Counted from the first letter of the stretch, positions 1 through 9,445 are shown. The stretch is 64,000 nt of DNA from Micromonospora rhizosphaerae (GCF_900091465.1 NZ_FMHV01000002.1:3968001-4032000); one strand, 5' to 3'. Program-made: numbers and translations. Notes: a model not told the origin generated them from the sequence alone.

Positions 1-33
1 GGAGGCCCGTGGCGCGACCCGCCACGGGCCTCC
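1..33 (+). terminator. Perfect GC-rich hairpin at window edge, likely terminator of the upstream gene
   Basis: Positions 1-14 and 20-33 are perfect reverse complements (14-bp stem, 5-nt loop). No T-tract follows, as is common in high-GC actinobacteria. The gene it would terminate lies outside the window. In actinobacteria the proteasomal ATPase gene (mpa/arc) usually precedes dop, so that is the expected neighbour (inference). It could also act as a bidirectional stop. Confidence 0.5.
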
Positions 34-165
34 GCGCGTCCGCGCCCGCCGGCCCCCGCGCCGCCACACCGTGGACCCACGGGCCGGCACGCCACCTTCC
101 CGCGTGACGGCGACTACGCTCGACCTGTCGAGGGGACCGGGACGGCGAGCGGAGCGGGCAGGTCG

Positions 166-1683
166 ATGAGCGTAAGACGGATCATGGGCACCGAGGTCGA
201 GTACGGCATCTCCGTGCCCGGCCAGGCCGGGGCCAACCCGATGGTCACCTCATCCCAGGTGGTCAACGCCTACGGGGCGCGCCCGGAGCTCAACCGGGGC
301 GGCCGGGCCCGCTGGGACTACGAGGAGGAGTCACCGCTGCGCGACGCGCGGGGGTTCACCTACTCCGGGGCGGCCTACGACCCGGCCGAGGCGCTCGCCG
401 ACGAGGACCTGGGGCTGGCCAACGTCATACTCACCAACGGCGCCCGCCTCTACGTCGACCACGCCCACCCGGAGTACTCCACGCCGGAGGTCACCAACCC
501 GCTGGACCTGGTGCGCTGGGACAAGGCGGGGGAGCGGGTGATGGCCGAGGCGGCCCGCCGGGCCGCCACCATCCCGGGCACCCACCCGATCCACCTCTAC
601 AAGAACAACACCGACAACAAGGGCGCCAGCTACGGCGCCCACGAGAACTACCTGATGCGGCGGCAGACCCCGTTCGCCGACATCGTGGCGTACCTCACGC
701 CGTTCTTCGTCACCCGGCAGGTGGTCTGCGGCGCCGGCCGGGTCGGCATCGGCCAGGACGGCGCCCAGAGCGGCTTCCAGATCTCCCAGCGCGCCGACTT
801 CTTCGAGGTCGAGGTGGGGCTGGAGACGACCCTCAAGCGGCCGATCATCAACACCCGGGACGAGCCGCACGCGGACGCCGACAAGTACCGCCGGCTGCAC
901 GTCATCATCGGCGACGCCAACCTGTCGGAGATCTCGACCTATCTGAAGGTCGGCACCACCGCGCTGATCCTCACCATGATCGAGGAGAAGGCGCTCGGCC
1001 CGGACCTCGGCATCGCCGACCCGGTCAGCGAGCTGCGCGCGGTCAGCCACGACCCGTCGCTGAAGCACCTGATGCGGCTGCGCGACGGGCGGCGGCTCAC
1101 CGCACTCGACGTCCAGTGGGCGTACTTCGAGCGGGTGAAGTCCTTCGTGGACGACCGGTACGGCTCCGACGCCGACGAGCAGACCCTGGATGTGCTGGAC
1201 CGCTGGGAGAGCGTGCTGGACCGGCTCGGCCGCGACGCGTTCCTCTGCGCGGACGAGCTGGACTGGGTGGCCAAGCTGCGGCTGCTGGAGGGTTACCGGG
1301 AGCGGGAGAAGCTCGGCTGGGGTGCGCACAAGCTCCAACTGGTCGACCTGCAGTACTCCGACGTGCGCCCGGAGAAGGGGCTCTACCACCGGCTGGTCTC
1401 CCGCGGGTCGATGAAGACCCTGCTCACCGACGAGCAGACCCGCAGCGCGATGACCGAGCCGCCGGAGGACACCCGCGCCTACTTCCGCGGTCGCTGCCTG
1501 GCCGAGTACGCCTCCGAGGTCGTCGCCGCCAGCTGGGACTCGGTCATCTTCGACGTGGGCCGGGAGTCGCTGGTCCGGGTGCCGATGATGGAGCCGGAGC
1601 GGGGCACCCGCAAGCACGTCGGGGCGCTCTTCGACCGGTGCGAGAGCGCCAAGGATCTGCTGGAAACCCTGACCGGGGGCTGA
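166..1683 (+). CDS. dop: Dop, depupylase/deamidase of Pup
   Basis: Dop removes Pup from pupylated proteins and, where Pup ends in Gln, deamidates that residue. It shares the carboxylate-amine ligase fold with PafA. The 505-residue length is normal. The start region carries MGTEVEYG, with Glu10 as the expected Mg/ATP-site glutamate. The family-specific 'Dop loop' insertion (about residues 38-80) is present, which separates it from Paf[13 protein letters not shown] supplies the catalytic Asp98. A GGAG at 151-154 and AGG just before the ATG support this start. Because the Pup encoded next ends in Glu, its relevant activity here is probably depupylation rather than deamidation (inference). It is followed by a hairpin and then pup. 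Confidence 0.96.
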   Translation: MSVRRIMGTEVEYGISVPGQAGANPMVTSSQVVNAYGARPELNRGGRARWDYEEESPLRDARGFTYSGAAYDPAEALADEDLGLANVILTNGARLYVDHAHPEYSTPEVTNPLDLVRWDKAGERVMAEAARRAATIPGTHPIHLYKNNTDNKGASYGAHENYLMRRQTPFADIVAYLTPFFVTRQVVCGAGRVGIGQDGAQSGFQISQRADFFEVEVGLETTLKRPIINTRDEPHADADKYRRLHVIIGDANLSEISTYLKVGTTALILTMIEEKALGPDLGIADPVSELRAVSHDPSLKHLMRLRDGRRLTALDVQWAYFERVKSFVDDRYGSDADEQTLDVLDRWESVLDRLGRDAFLCADELDWVAKLRLLEGYREREKLGWGAHKLQLVDLQYSDVRPEKGLYHRLVSRGSMKTLLTDEQTRSAMTEPPEDTRAYFRGRCLAEYASEVVAASWDSVIFDVGRESLVRVPMMEPERGTRKHVGALFDRCESAKDLLETLTGG

Positions 1684-1699
1684 GCCCCGGCGTACGGGG

Positions 1700-1740
1700 A
1701 GCCCGTCGTGTGCCGCAAGCCGGGCGCGCGGCGGGCTTTT
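1700..1740 (+). terminator. Hairpin plus T-run between dop and pup
   Basis: Arms at 1700-1708 and 1729-1737 pair over 9 bp with one G-U, followed by TTTT up to 1740. The position directly after the dop stop suggests that dop transcription ends here at least partly. The 109-bp gap and a strong Shine-Dalgarno (GGAGGAGG, 1779-1786) before pup are consistent with pup having its own promoter (inference). Confidence 0.4.
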
Positions 1741-1792
1741 CGTCACTCTGGCGAGGTAAGTTCATCGCAGGCGATCGTGGAGGAGGCACCAG

Positions 1793-2005
1793 ATGGCTAC
1801 GCAAGAAGGCGGCCAGACCCAGGCCGGCAAGTCCCACCAGGCCGAGGAGATCGAGGACGTCACCGCCCAGGCCAACCCCGAGGTTGCCGAGCGCCACGCC
1901 GAGATCACCGAGGACGTCGACGACCTGCTCGACGAAATCGACTCCGTCCTCGAGGAGAACGCAGAAGAGTTCGTGAGGGGCTATGTCCAGAAAGGGGGAG
2001 AGTGA
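1793..2005 (+). CDS. pup: Pup, prokaryotic ubiquitin-like protein
   Basis: Pup is the intrinsically disordered tag ligated to substrate lysines by PafA and recognised by the Mpa/ARC ATPase through its helical part. This 70-residue protein has the acidic coiled-coil-forming stretch (about residues 36-62, rich in Asp, Glu, Leu and Ile) and the invariant C-terminal Gly-Gly. The last residue is Glu, not Gln (codon GAG at 2000-2002, TGA at 2003-2005), so it should be directly usable by PafA without deamidation. A GGAGGAGG Shine-Dalgarno sits 6 nt before the ATG. The next gene starts 7 bp after the stop, which implies an operon with the nuclease-like gene and prcBA. Confidence 0.97.
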   Translation: MATQEGGQTQAGKSHQAEEIEDVTAQANPEVAERHAEITEDVDDLLDEIDSVLEENAEEFVRGYVQKGGE

Positions 2006-2011
2006 TATCGT

Positions 2012-2678
2012 ATGTCCGATTTGCCCAGCGGATCGGACAAGAAGTGCCCCCAATGTGAGCGGCTGTTGCCCGCCACGGAATTCCACCGTAATCGGCGGCG
2101 CGCGGACGGGCTCGCTTACTACTGCAAGGCCTGCGCGGCGGCGCGCTCTGAGGCGAGCCGCCGCAAACGCGGGATCGGCGTGCAGAAGAAGCCCTCGGTT
2201 CCAGTTCCCGACGGCCTGAAATGGTGCCCAGACTGCGATCAGGTCAAGCCGCTCGACGAATTTCCGCGCACCAAGAAAACCAGTGGGCGGCACAGTTACT
2301 GCAAGCCCTGCCACAACGCGCGGGGCAGGCAGACGGCGCAGCGGCTCTACGGCGGCACCCGTGAGTACCACCTCCGGCGGCGGTACGGGATCGGGGAGAA
2401 GGAGGTCCGGGAGCTTCTCGCCGAGCAGGGCGGTCTGCGCGGTCTGCGGGGACCCCGATCCGGAACATGTGGACCACGATCATCGCACCGGATGGGTGCG
2501 CGGGATACTCTGCTTCAACTGCAACGGTGGTCTTGGCCAGTTCCGTGACAGTCCCGAGCGGCTGGCCAGGGCGATCACGTACCTGAGAGGAACCACGTGG
2601 CAGCGGGTTTTGATCCATCCGGGCGTCTACCAGATGTCTTCACCAACGCGGGGACGTCTTCCTTCACAGCGTTCCTGA
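2012..2678 (+). pseudogene. Endonuclease VII-like HNH protein with zinc-ribbon repeats, disrupted by a frameshift
   Basis: The first frame (ATG 2012, 7 bp after pup) encodes two tandem zinc-ribbon-like units. Each has Cys-x2-Cys, then about 20 residues, then Cys-x2-Cys (about residues 12-41 and 72-98). At about 2425-2435 the coding similarity moves one base forward. The new frame carries a full HNH/endonuclease VII core: VCAVCGDPDPEHVDHDH, then RGILCFNCNGGLG, with two CxxC zinc pairs and the His-Asp-His active-site motif. Deleting one G in the GCAGGGCGGTC stretch would restore a protein of about 221 residues ending at 2678. Read as it stands, the first frame stops at 2548 without the catalytic core. 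The repaired 3' end overlaps prcB by 82 bp. It could be a sequencing error, a real pseudogene, or a programmed +1 shift; the family resembles recombination endonuclease VII (Holliday-junction resolving type). Confidence 0.65.
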
Positions 2679-3436
2679 GCAAGGTGGCCCCCGAGATGCT
2701 GCCCGGCCGACGACCGCTGCCGCCCGGCATGGCTGCCGACATGGCGCCGCACGCGACGACCATCGTGGCCATCTCGGCCGCCGGTGGCGTGGTGATGGCC
2801 GGCGACCGGCGCGCCACGATGGGTAACCTGATCGCCCAGCGGGACATCGAGAAGGTGCACCCGGCCGACGCGTACTCGCTGGTCGGCATCGCGGGCACCG
2901 CCGGCATCGGCATCGAGCTGATGCGACTGTTCCAGGTGGAGCTGGAGCACTACGAGAAGATCGAGGGCGCGATGCTCTCGCTGGACGGCAAGGCCAACCG
3001 GCTGGCCTCGATGATCCGGGGCAACATCGGCGCGGCGATGCAGGGGCTCGCGGTGATCCCGCTCTTCGCCGGCTTCGACCTGGCCGCCAGCGACCCGGCG
3101 AAGGCCGGTCGGATCTTCAGCTTCGACGTCACCGGCGGCCCGTACGAGGAGACCGGTTACGACGCGATCGGCTCCGGCTCGCTCTTCGCCAAGTCCGCGC
3201 TGAAGAAGCGCTTCCGCACCGGCCTGTCGATCGACGACGCGGTCCGGCTCGGGGTCGAGGCGCTCTACGACGCGGCCGACGACGACACCGCGACCGGCGG
3301 CCCGGACCTCACCCGCCGGATCTACCCGGTGGTGATGATCGCGACGGCGGAGGGCACCCACCGGCTCACCGACGCCGAGACGGCGACGATCGCCGAGAGC
3401 GTCGTCTCCGGCCGGATGGAGAACCCGGGCGGCTGA
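2597..3436 (+). CDS. prcB: Proteasome beta subunit PrcB
   Basis: This is the catalytic N-terminal-threonine subunit of the 20S core particle. The GTG start at 2597 is chosen because GAGAGG (2585-2590) lies 6 nt upstream. It gives a 53-residue propeptide that is cleaved autocatalytically before Thr54 in [10 protein letters not shown], matching the mycobacterial arrangement. [12 protein letters not shown] and the later [13 protein letters not shown] stretch are typical beta-subunit motifs. The total is 279 residues. The gene overlaps the 3' part of the endonuclease-like gene and is followed 61 bp later by prcA, with a strong Shine-Dalgarno between them. Mature beta subunits form the two inner rings. 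Confidence 0.96.
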   Translation: MAAGFDPSGRLPDVFTNAGTSSFTAFLSKVAPEMLPGRRPLPPGMAADMAPHATTIVAISAAGGVVMAGDRRATMGNLIAQRDIEKVHPADAYSLVGIAGTAGIGIELMRLFQVELEHYEKIEGAMLSLDGKANRLASMIRGNIGAAMQGLAVIPLFAGFDLAASDPAKAGRIFSFDVTGGPYEETGYDAIGSGSLFAKSALKKRFRTGLSIDDAVRLGVEALYDAADDDTATGGPDLTRRIYPVVMIATAEGTHRLTDAETATIAESVVSGRMENPGG

Positions 3437-3497
3437 TCCCGCTCCCACCTCACCTGTCAGCAGTCCGCAGCACAGCGCCCGAAGGAGAACAGCCGCC

Positions 3498-4331
3498 GTG
3501 GCCATGCAGTTCTACGCCTCGCCCGAGCAGATCATGCGCGACCGCTCCGAGCTGGCCCGCAAGGGCATCGCCCGGGGGCGCAGCGCGGTGGTCCTGAGCT
3601 ACGAGGGCGGGGTGCTCTTCGTCGCGGAGAACCTCTCCACCACTCTGCACAAGGTCAGCGAGATCTACGACCGGATCGGCTTCGCCGCGGTGGGCCGGTA
3701 CAACGAGTTCGAGAACCTGCGCCGGGCCGGGGTGCGGATGGCCGACCTGAACGGCCTGAGCTACGACCGGCGGGACGTCAACGGCCTGGCGCTGGCGAAC
3801 GCGTACGCGCAGACGCTCGGGGCCATCTTCACCGAGCAGTCGAAGCCGTTCGAGGTGGAGATCTGCGTGGCCGAGGTGGCCGCGACGCCGGAGGACGACG
3901 CGCTCTACCGGGTGACGTACGACGGCTCGGTCAATGACGAGCCGGGCCGGATGGCGATGGGTGGCCAGGCGGAGGCGGTCAGCGGGGTGCTCAAGTCGCA
4001 GCACCGGGCCGACATGTCGCTCGGCGAAGCGGTCCGGGTGGCCGTGCAGGCGTTGGGCAGCGTCGGCGGGGAGGGCGGCGCGTCCCGGACGATCGCCGCC
4101 GACCAGCTGGAGGTGGCGGTCCTGGACCGGCGCCGGGTGGGGCGGACGTTCCGGCGGGTCACCGGGGCGGCGCTGACCGCGCTGCTCGAGGGGGACACTT
4201 CCGCGGGCGCCGCGCCGGCGCCGGGGCGGGCGAAGACCCCGACGGCGCCGACCGAGGAGGCGAAGAAGCCGAGCACTTCGGCCGGCTCGGCGGACCTGGA
4301 GGGCCAGGAGACCGAGCAGCCCGAGGCGTAG
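3498..4331 (+). CDS. prcA: Proteasome alpha subunit PrcA
   Basis: The alpha subunits form the outer gating rings of the 20S proteasome and dock the ATPase. The 277-residue protein has the family N-terminus ([20 protein letters not shown]), [17 protein letters not shown] and [13 protein letters not shown]. The GTG at 3498 is preferred over ATG 3504 because AAGGAG (3482-3487) is 10 nt before the GTG. The C-terminus (about residues 230-277) is a low-complexity Ala/Pro/Thr/Glu tail, longer than in mycobacteria and probably disordered. The stop lies 3 bp from the stop of the convergent dehydratase gene. Confidence 0.96.
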   Translation: MAMQFYASPEQIMRDRSELARKGIARGRSAVVLSYEGGVLFVAENLSTTLHKVSEIYDRIGFAAVGRYNEFENLRRAGVRMADLNGLSYDRRDVNGLALANAYAQTLGAIFTEQSKPFEVEICVAEVAATPEDDALYRVTYDGSVNDEPGRMAMGGQAEAVSGVLKSQHRADMSLGEAVRVAVQALGSVGGEGGASRTIAADQLEVAVLDRRRVGRTFRRVTGAALTALLEGDTSAGAAPAPGRAKTPTAPTEEAKKPSTSAGSADLEGQETEQPEA

Positions 4332-4334
4332 CCG

Positions 4335-5312
4335 TCAGCGGTGCGGCTTGAGCGGCTCCCACCATGCGCGGTTCTCGCGGTACCAGGCGACGGTGGCGGC
4401 CAGCCCCTTGTCCAGGTCGACGGTGGGGGACCAGGCCAGCTCCCGGCGGCTGGTGGTGATGTCCAGCGAGTAGCGCCGGTCGTGGCCCTTGCGGTCGGCG
4501 ACCGGCCGAACCCGTTCCCAGCCGGCCCCGCAGGCGGCAAGCAGGCGGCCGGTCAGTTCCCGGTTGGTCAGCTCGGCGCCGCCGCCCAGGTGGTAGATGC
4601 CGCCGGGGCGGCCGTTGTTCTGGGCGAGCGCGATGCCGTGGCAGTGGTCGTCGACGTGCAGCCAGTCCCGGATGTTCCCGCCGTCGCCGTAGAGCGGCAC
4701 GTCGTGCCCCTCGAGCAGGTTGGTGACGAAGAGCGGGACCAGCTTCTCCGGGTACTGGTAGGGGCCGTAGGTGTTGGCGCCGCGGGTGATCACGACGTCC
4801 AGGCCGTGGGTGCGGTGGTAGGCCAGGGCGAGCAGGTCCGCGCCGGCCTTCGAGGCTGAGTACGGCGAACTGGGGGCGAGCGGCGCCCGTTCGGTCCACG
4901 AGCCGGTCGTGATGGAGCCGTAGACCTCGTCGGTGGAGATGTGCACGAAGCGACGGGTGCCGTGCCGCAGGGCGGCGTCGAGCAGGGTCTGGGTGCCCAG
5001 CACGTTGGTGGTGACGAAGGCGGCAGGGCCGGTGATGGACCGGTCCACGTGCGACTCGGCGGCGAAGTGCACCACGAGGTCGTGGCCGGCGACCGTGGCG
5101 TCGACGAGCGGGGCGTCGCAGATGTCGCCGCGGACGATTCGCAGCCGGGGGTCGGGCCGGACCGGGGCGAGGCTGCCCGCGGTGCCGGCGTAGGTGAACT
5201 TGTCCAGCACTGTGACCGCGGTCACCTCGATGCCGGGCTCGGCGCCGAGGAGCAGTCGCCGCACGTACGCCGACCCGATGAAGCCGGCGCCGCCGGTGAC
5301 CAGGATCCTCAC
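4335..5312 (-). CDS. rmlB: dTDP-glucose 4,6-dehydratase-like NAD-dependent enzyme
   Basis: This is an extended short-chain dehydrogenase of about 325 residues. RmlB converts dTDP-glucose to dTDP-4-keto-6-deoxyglucose for deoxysugar synthesis (rhamnose and others). Seen directly: GGAGFIG nucleotide-binding motif (residues 7-13), HFAAESHVDRS, HISTDEVYG with the Thr-Asp-Glu triad typical of RmlB, YSASKAGAD (YxxxK), and NTYGPYQYPEKL. The GTG at 5312 places the start just before the beta-strand of the Rossmann fold; the open frame runs further upstream but has no other plausible start. It sits inverted inside the proteasome locus without other sugar genes, so the substrate is not settled by context. 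It could serve another nucleotide sugar. Confidence 0.85.
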   Translation of the reverse strand: MRILVTGGAGFIGSAYVRRLLLGAEPGIEVTAVTVLDKFTYAGTAGSLAPVRPDPRLRIVRGDICDAPLVDATVAGHDLVVHFAAESHVDRSITGPAAFVTTNVLGTQTLLDAALRHGTRRFVHISTDEVYGSITTGSWTERAPLAPSSPYSASKAGADLLALAYHRTHGLDVVITRGANTYGPYQYPEKLVPLFVTNLLEGHDVPLYGDGGNIRDWLHVDDHCHGIALAQNNGRPGGIYHLGGGAELTNRELTGRLLAACGAGWERVRPVADRKGHDRRYSLDITTSRRELAWSPTVDLDKGLAATVAWYRENRAWWEPLKPHR

Positions 5313-5431
5313 GGCAGGCAACGTACCCCGTCCATGGGCCTGCGATGGCTGCCGGGAGCGCTGACCGGCGCCGATACCGCCCGCGCGGGTTCCGCCGCGC
5401 TGAGCGCTGCCCATCCGGGGCCTCGGGCGGC

Positions 5432-5437
5432 TAATGT
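5432..5437 (+). promoter_or_regulatory. Candidate -10 box for a leaderless pafA transcript
   Basis: TAATGT ends 6 nt before the pafA ATG (5444), and no Shine-Dalgarno precedes that ATG. This spacing would place the transcription start at or next to the start codon, as in many actinobacterial leaderless genes. No convincing -35 element is visible. Confidence 0.35.
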
Positions 5438-5443
5438 CACACC

Positions 5444-6802
5444 ATGGAGCGGCGAATCTTCGGCCTCGAGACCGAGTACGGCGTCACCTGCACCTACCGG
5501 GGCCAGCGCCGGCTGTCCCCGGACGAGGTCGCGCGGTACCTGTTCCGGCGGGTGGTGTCGTGGGGGCGGTCGAGCAACGTGTTCCTGCGCAACGGCGCCC
5601 GCCTCTACCTCGACGTGGGTTCCCACCCGGAGTACGCCACCCCCGAGTGCGACTCGGTGGTGGACCTGGTCGCCCACGACCGGGCCGGTGAGCGGATTCT
5701 GGAGGGGCTGCTCGTCGACGCGGAGAAGCGGCTGCACGACGAGGGCATCGCGGGCGAGATCTACCTGTTCAAGAACAACACCGACTCGGCCGGCAACTCG
5801 TACGGCTGCCACGAGAACTACCTGGTCTCCCGGCACGGCGAGTTCGGCCGGCTCGCCGACGTGCTGATTCCGTTCCTGGTGACCCGGCAGTTGATCTGCG
5901 GCGCGGGCAAGGTGCTGCAGACCCCGCGGGGGGCGGTCTACTGCCTGTCCCAGCGGGCCGAGCACATCTGGGAGGGCGTCTCCTCGGCGACCACCCGCAG
6001 TCGGCCGATCATCAACACCCGGGACGAGCCGCACGCCGACGCCGAGCGCTACCGGCGGCTGCACGTGATCGTCGGCGACTCGAACATGAACGAGGTCACC
6101 ACGCTGTTGAAGGTGGGCAGCGCCGACATCGTGCTGCGGATGATCGAGGCCGGGGTGGTGATGCGGGACCTGTCGCTGGAGAACCCGATCCGGGCGATCC
6201 GCGAGGTGTCGCACGACATCACCGGTCGGCGCAAGGTGCGGCTGGCCTCCGGCAAGGAGGTCAGCGCGCTGGAGATCCAGCAGGAGTATCTGGCCAAGGC
6301 GACCGAGTTCGTCGAGCGGCGCGGCGGCGATCAGACCGCCAAGCGGGTGGTGGAGCTCTGGGGGCGGGTGCTGCGCGCGGTGGAGACCGGCGATCTGGAC
6401 CCGGTGGCCCGGGAGATCGACTGGGTGACCAAGCTGCGGCTGATCGAGCGCTACCAGCGCAAGCACGACCTGCCGCTGTCGCACCCCCGGGTGGCGCAGA
6501 TGGACCTGGCCTACCACGACCTGCGGCGTGGTCGGGGCCTCTACGGGCTGCTGGAGCGCCGCGGCGAGGTGGACCGGGTGGCGACCGATCCGGAGATCTT
6601 CGAGGCGAAGGAGACCCCGCCGCAGACCACCCGGGCCCGGCTGCGTGGCGAGTTCATCCGGCACGCGCAGGAGAAGCGGCGGGACTTCACCGTCGACTGG
6701 GTGCACCTGAAGCTCAACGACCAGGCGCAGCGCACCGTGCTCTGCAAGGATCCGTTCCGGGCGTACGACGAGCGGGTGGAGCGGCTGATCGCCAGCATGT
6801 GA
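5444..6802 (+). CDS. pafA: PafA, Pup-protein ligase
   Basis: PafA phosphorylates the C-terminal Glu of Pup with ATP and ligates it to substrate lysines. The 452-residue length is standard. [16 protein letters not shown] carries Glu9, and [13 protein letters not shown] carries the catalytic Asp57. The Dop-loop insertion is absent, which marks it as ligase rather than depupylase. [17 protein letters not shown] and [18 protein letters not shown] are shared with Dop. There is no Shine-Dalgarno, so it is probably leaderless. It is divergent from the dehydratase gene (131 bp apart) and followed by a strong hairpin. Confidence 0.97.
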   Translation: MERRIFGLETEYGVTCTYRGQRRLSPDEVARYLFRRVVSWGRSSNVFLRNGARLYLDVGSHPEYATPECDSVVDLVAHDRAGERILEGLLVDAEKRLHDEGIAGEIYLFKNNTDSAGNSYGCHENYLVSRHGEFGRLADVLIPFLVTRQLICGAGKVLQTPRGAVYCLSQRAEHIWEGVSSATTRSRPIINTRDEPHADAERYRRLHVIVGDSNMNEVTTLLKVGSADIVLRMIEAGVVMRDLSLENPIRAIREVSHDITGRRKVRLASGKEVSALEIQQEYLAKATEFVERRGGDQTAKRVVELWGRVLRAVETGDLDPVAREIDWVTKLRLIERYQRKHDLPLSHPRVAQMDLAYHDLRRGRGLYGLLERRGEVDRVATDPEIFEAKETPPQTTRARLRGEFIRHAQEKRRDFTVDWVHLKLNDQAQRTVLCKDPFRAYDERVERLIASM

Positions 6803-6812
6803 CGTCGGGGTC

Positions 6813-6841
6813 GGCGGCCGGTGCTCGCGGCACCGGCCGCC
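6813..6841 (+). terminator. 12-bp hairpin after pafA
   Basis: Positions 6813-6824 and 6830-6841 are perfect reverse complements with a 5-nt loop, beginning 10 bp after the pafA stop. There is no T-run. The next gene starts at 6867, so it would separate pafA from the small membrane protein gene or only attenuate transcription. Confidence 0.4.
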
Positions 6842-6866
6842 CGGCCACCGGTACGCTGGCGACGCG

Positions 6867-7064
6867 ATGAACACCTCCGAACCCTCCGACCGCGATCGCG
6901 GCGGCACCGAGAAGCTGAACTGGATCGACCGCCGCCGGGAGAAGATCCGCGCGGAGATCGAGCGCAATCGCCGCGGCGAGTACAACGTGCCGACGTGGGT
7001 GCTGGCGGCTGCGCTGATCCTGATCGTCGGCGCCTGGCTGGCGTTGATCTTCTTCGCCGGCTGA
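6867..7064 (+). CDS. Small single-pass membrane protein
   Basis: This 65-residue protein has a charged N-terminal half (about residues 1-40, with DRRREKIRAEIERNRRGEY predicted helical) followed by one hydrophobic segment (about residues 43-63, VPTWVLAAALILIVGAWLAL) that fills the C-terminus. The N-terminus is expected in the cytoplasm (N-in, inferred from the charge distribution). I do not recognise a named family. It follows pafA on the same strand and is convergent with the DUF3866 gene. Codon use matches its neighbours, which supports a real gene. Confidence 0.7.
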   Translation: MNTSEPSDRDRGGTEKLNWIDRRREKIRAEIERNRRGEYNVPTWVLAAALILIVGAWLALIFFAG

Positions 7065-7162
7065 CCGTTTCCCTGCACCTGCCACCGGCCGTGACGAGGG
7101 GCTCGATTCGGTCCGGTCGCGCGGTGCGGGTTCGGGTGACCGATGGAGCGGCGAGCAGCCGG

Positions 7163-8248
7163 TCAACCGGCGAGGCGGACCGCGTGCCGGCCGGCGGCCG
7201 CGGCGGCGAGGAAGTATGCGTGGTCGGCGTCCAGTCCGCGTCCCATGGTGGAGAGCGGGACGGCGCTGGCGCGCAGCGCCGCGTCCAGACCGGCGGTGGG
7301 CACGGTGACGATCCGGTGCCGGTCGGCCAGCGGGGCGAGCGCCGCGTCGACCTGGTCGGCGAGGGCGCGGTCCAGGCCGTCGGGCACGACCAGGTCCGCC
7401 GCGGCGAGCGCCACCCGGCCGTACGCGGTGAGGCTGTGGTGGGAGACGCCCCGGTGCCGGGGGCGGGGGTCGGCGGCGGAGATCCGCAGTGAGCCGACCG
7501 CCCGGCCGCCGAGGGTGGCGACGGCGTTGACCGCCTCGCCGACCGCGACGCCGGAGAAGCCCCACCGGGTGCCGGTGCCCAGATTGCCCGGCCCCTGGGC
7601 GACGATCGCGACGTCGGCGCGCAGCACGTGCCGGGCGGCGAGCAGCCCGCTGTGCAGGGTGCTGGCCTCGAGGTCCCCACCGAAGGCCTGACCGACGCTG
7701 ACCGTGCCGGCGAGGCGGTCGGCCAGCCCGGCGAGGGTGCGGGAGAACCAGGCCGGCAGCGCCCCGCCATCGGTGAGCAGGTACGCCACCCGGGCGTCCG
7801 GGGCATCGGCATGGATGCCGGCGAGGACGGCCGGCAGGGCGGAGTGCAGGTCGGCGGTGACCACCGGCATTCCGTCCAGGCTCTCGGCGCCGGCCAGCAG
7901 CTCGTGGTGCGGGGAGGCCTCCTCGTCCACGCCGAGCAGGATGGGTTGCAGCGGGGTGTAGCGGGCCTTGACCAGGTGGCCGGCCTCCCGGGTGTCGGCG
8001 GCCTGCGGCGGGTCCGGCGGCAGCCGGTCCGGCAGCGCCACGACCAGGGCGTACCCGCCGGTGCCGAGGCCCATCAGCAGGGCGCCGGCGTTGAGCAGCA
8101 CCCGGTCGCCCGGTTCGGGGTGGCCGACCAGCTCGGGGTAGGCCAGGGCCCGCATGGTGGCGCCGTCGGGCAACTCGACGTCGAGTTCGGTCGCGCCGGC
8201 CCACCGCCGTCGCACCGCCGTCACCGTTCCCGACCGCCATCGCACCAT
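7163..8248 (-). CDS. DUF3866 family protein
   Basis: This 361-residue cytoplasmic protein has no signal peptide or membrane span. The N-terminal part (about residues 1-75) looks like a small beta domain (WRSGTVTAVRRRWAGATELDVELPD shortened here), and the rest has alternating alpha/beta character with Gly-rich turns (GPGNLGTGTRWGFSG, about residue 220). The overall pattern matches the actinobacterial DUF3866 family, which often lies near pafA; its function is unknown. It lies downstream of the CDF transporter gene on the same strand with 104 bp between them, so they may be cotranscribed. Confidence 0.8.
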   Translation of the reverse strand: MVRWRSGTVTAVRRRWAGATELDVELPDGATMRALAYPELVGHPEPGDRVLLNAGALLMGLGTGGYALVVALPDRLPPDPPQAADTREAGHLVKARYTPLQPILLGVDEEASPHHELLAGAESLDGMPVVTADLHSALPAVLAGIHADAPDARVAYLLTDGGALPAWFSRTLAGLADRLAGTVSVGQAFGGDLEASTLHSGLLAARHVLRADVAIVAQGPGNLGTGTRWGFSGVAVGEAVNAVATLGGRAVGSLRISAADPRPRHRGVSHHSLTAYGRVALAAADLVVPDGLDRALADQVDAALAPLADRHRIVTVPTAGLDAALRASAVPLSTMGRGLDADHAYFLAAAAAGRHAVRLAG

Positions 8249-8352
8249 GTCCGGGACGGTATCCGCGCCCGCCGCGGCGCCCGCCCCCGGGTCCGTCGAC
8301 GGCGCGGCGGGTCGAAACCGTCCGGTGCGGCCGGCCGTTCGGTCGACCCCTC

Positions 8353-9309
8353 CTAATGGCGTCGCGCCCGGCCGCCCGCGCCCGGCAGGGACCGGGTCGG
8401 GTCGAGGAAGACGTACCCGATCTCCGGGTAGCGCTCCGTGAGCCGGCGTTCGGCCTCCTCCGCGGCGGCCTCGATGTCCGCGCCGGTGGCGTCGTTGTGG
8501 AAGTCGACCTTGGCGGCGACCAGGATCTCGTCCGGGCCGAGCAGCATGGTCATCAGCGTGTCGATCCGGTCCACCGTCGGCAGGGCGGCCAGCTCGCTTT
8601 CGATCTCCCGGTGCAGGCGTTCCGAGACGGCCCGGCCGACCAGCAGCGAGACGTTGCTCTTGGCCAGGATCGTGGCGACCACCAGCAGCAGCACGCCGAT
8701 GAGGATCGAGGCGAGGCCGTCGTAGAGCTCGTCGCCGGTGAGCTGGGACAGGCCGAGGCCGACGCCGGCGAGGAGCAGGCCGATCAGGGCGGCGGTGTCT
8801 TCCAGGAAGACCGCCTTGACGGTGGTGTCGGCGGTCAGCCGGAGGAACGTGTGCGGGGCGGTGCGCCAGCGGCGGGACTCGCGGCGTACCTGCTGCACGG
8901 CCCGGGCCAGGGAGACCGATTCGATCGCGAAGGAGATCACCAGCACGATGTACGACACCAGGTAGTCGCCGGTGTGCTCGTGCACGAGGATGGTGGTGAC
9001 GCCGTGGGTGATGGCGAAGCCGGCGCCGACCACGAAGGTGAACAGCGCGGCGAGGAACGCCCAGACGTAGCTCTCCTTGCCGTAGCCGAACGGGTGTCGA
9101 GGGTCGGCCGGCCGCGCTCCCCGGCGCAGCGCCAGGTAGAGCAGCACCTCGGTGGTGGTGTCGGCGACCGAGTGGGCGGCCTCGGAGAGCATCGCCGCCG
9201 AGCCGGAGATCAGCCCGGCGACCAGCTTGGCGACCCCGATGGCGAGGTTCGCCGAACCGGCGATGACGACCGTGCGGACGCTCTCGGCCTTGATTTCGGC
9301 TTCCGACAT
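8353..9309 (-). CDS. Cation diffusion facilitator (CDF) family transporter
   Basis: CDF proteins export divalent metals such as Zn, Fe or Mn by proton antiport at the cytoplasmic membrane. This 318-residue protein has about six hydrophobic segments in the first 215 residues. SEAAHSVADTTTE (His-x3-Asp, TM2) and FLEDTAALIG (TM5 Asp) are the transport-site motifs. RHPFGYGKE is the conserved loop after TM2. The C-terminal 90 residues form the usual cytoplasmic metal-sensing domain. The TM5 site reads xxxED rather than HxxxD, so the metal cannot be assigned; many relatives with this form are poorly characterised. It starts 148 bp from the divergent pafB. Confidence 0.88.
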   Translation of the reverse strand: MSEAEIKAESVRTVVIAGSANLAIGVAKLVAGLISGSAAMLSEAAHSVADTTTEVLLYLALRRGARPADPRHPFGYGKESYVWAFLAALFTFVVGAGFAITHGVTTILVHEHTGDYLVSYIVLVISFAIESVSLARAVQQVRRESRRWRTAPHTFLRLTADTTVKAVFLEDTAALIGLLLAGVGLGLSQLTGDELYDGLASILIGVLLLVVATILAKSNVSLLVGRAVSERLHREIESELAALPTVDRIDTLMTMLLGPDEILVAAKVDFHNDATGADIEAAAEEAERRLTERYPEIGYVFLDPTRSLPGAGGRARRH

Positions 9310-9445
9310 GGGCTCACCCTAAGGCGGGTGTCGGCCCGGCCGCCGGTCAAGCGGATCGACGTTTCCGGGTGTGGGGTTGCTCGCTCCCGGGCGGACATGA
9401 CGCGCCGCGCCCGTGCGGGGTGCACGTCCGGCTCGCGCGGGCTGC

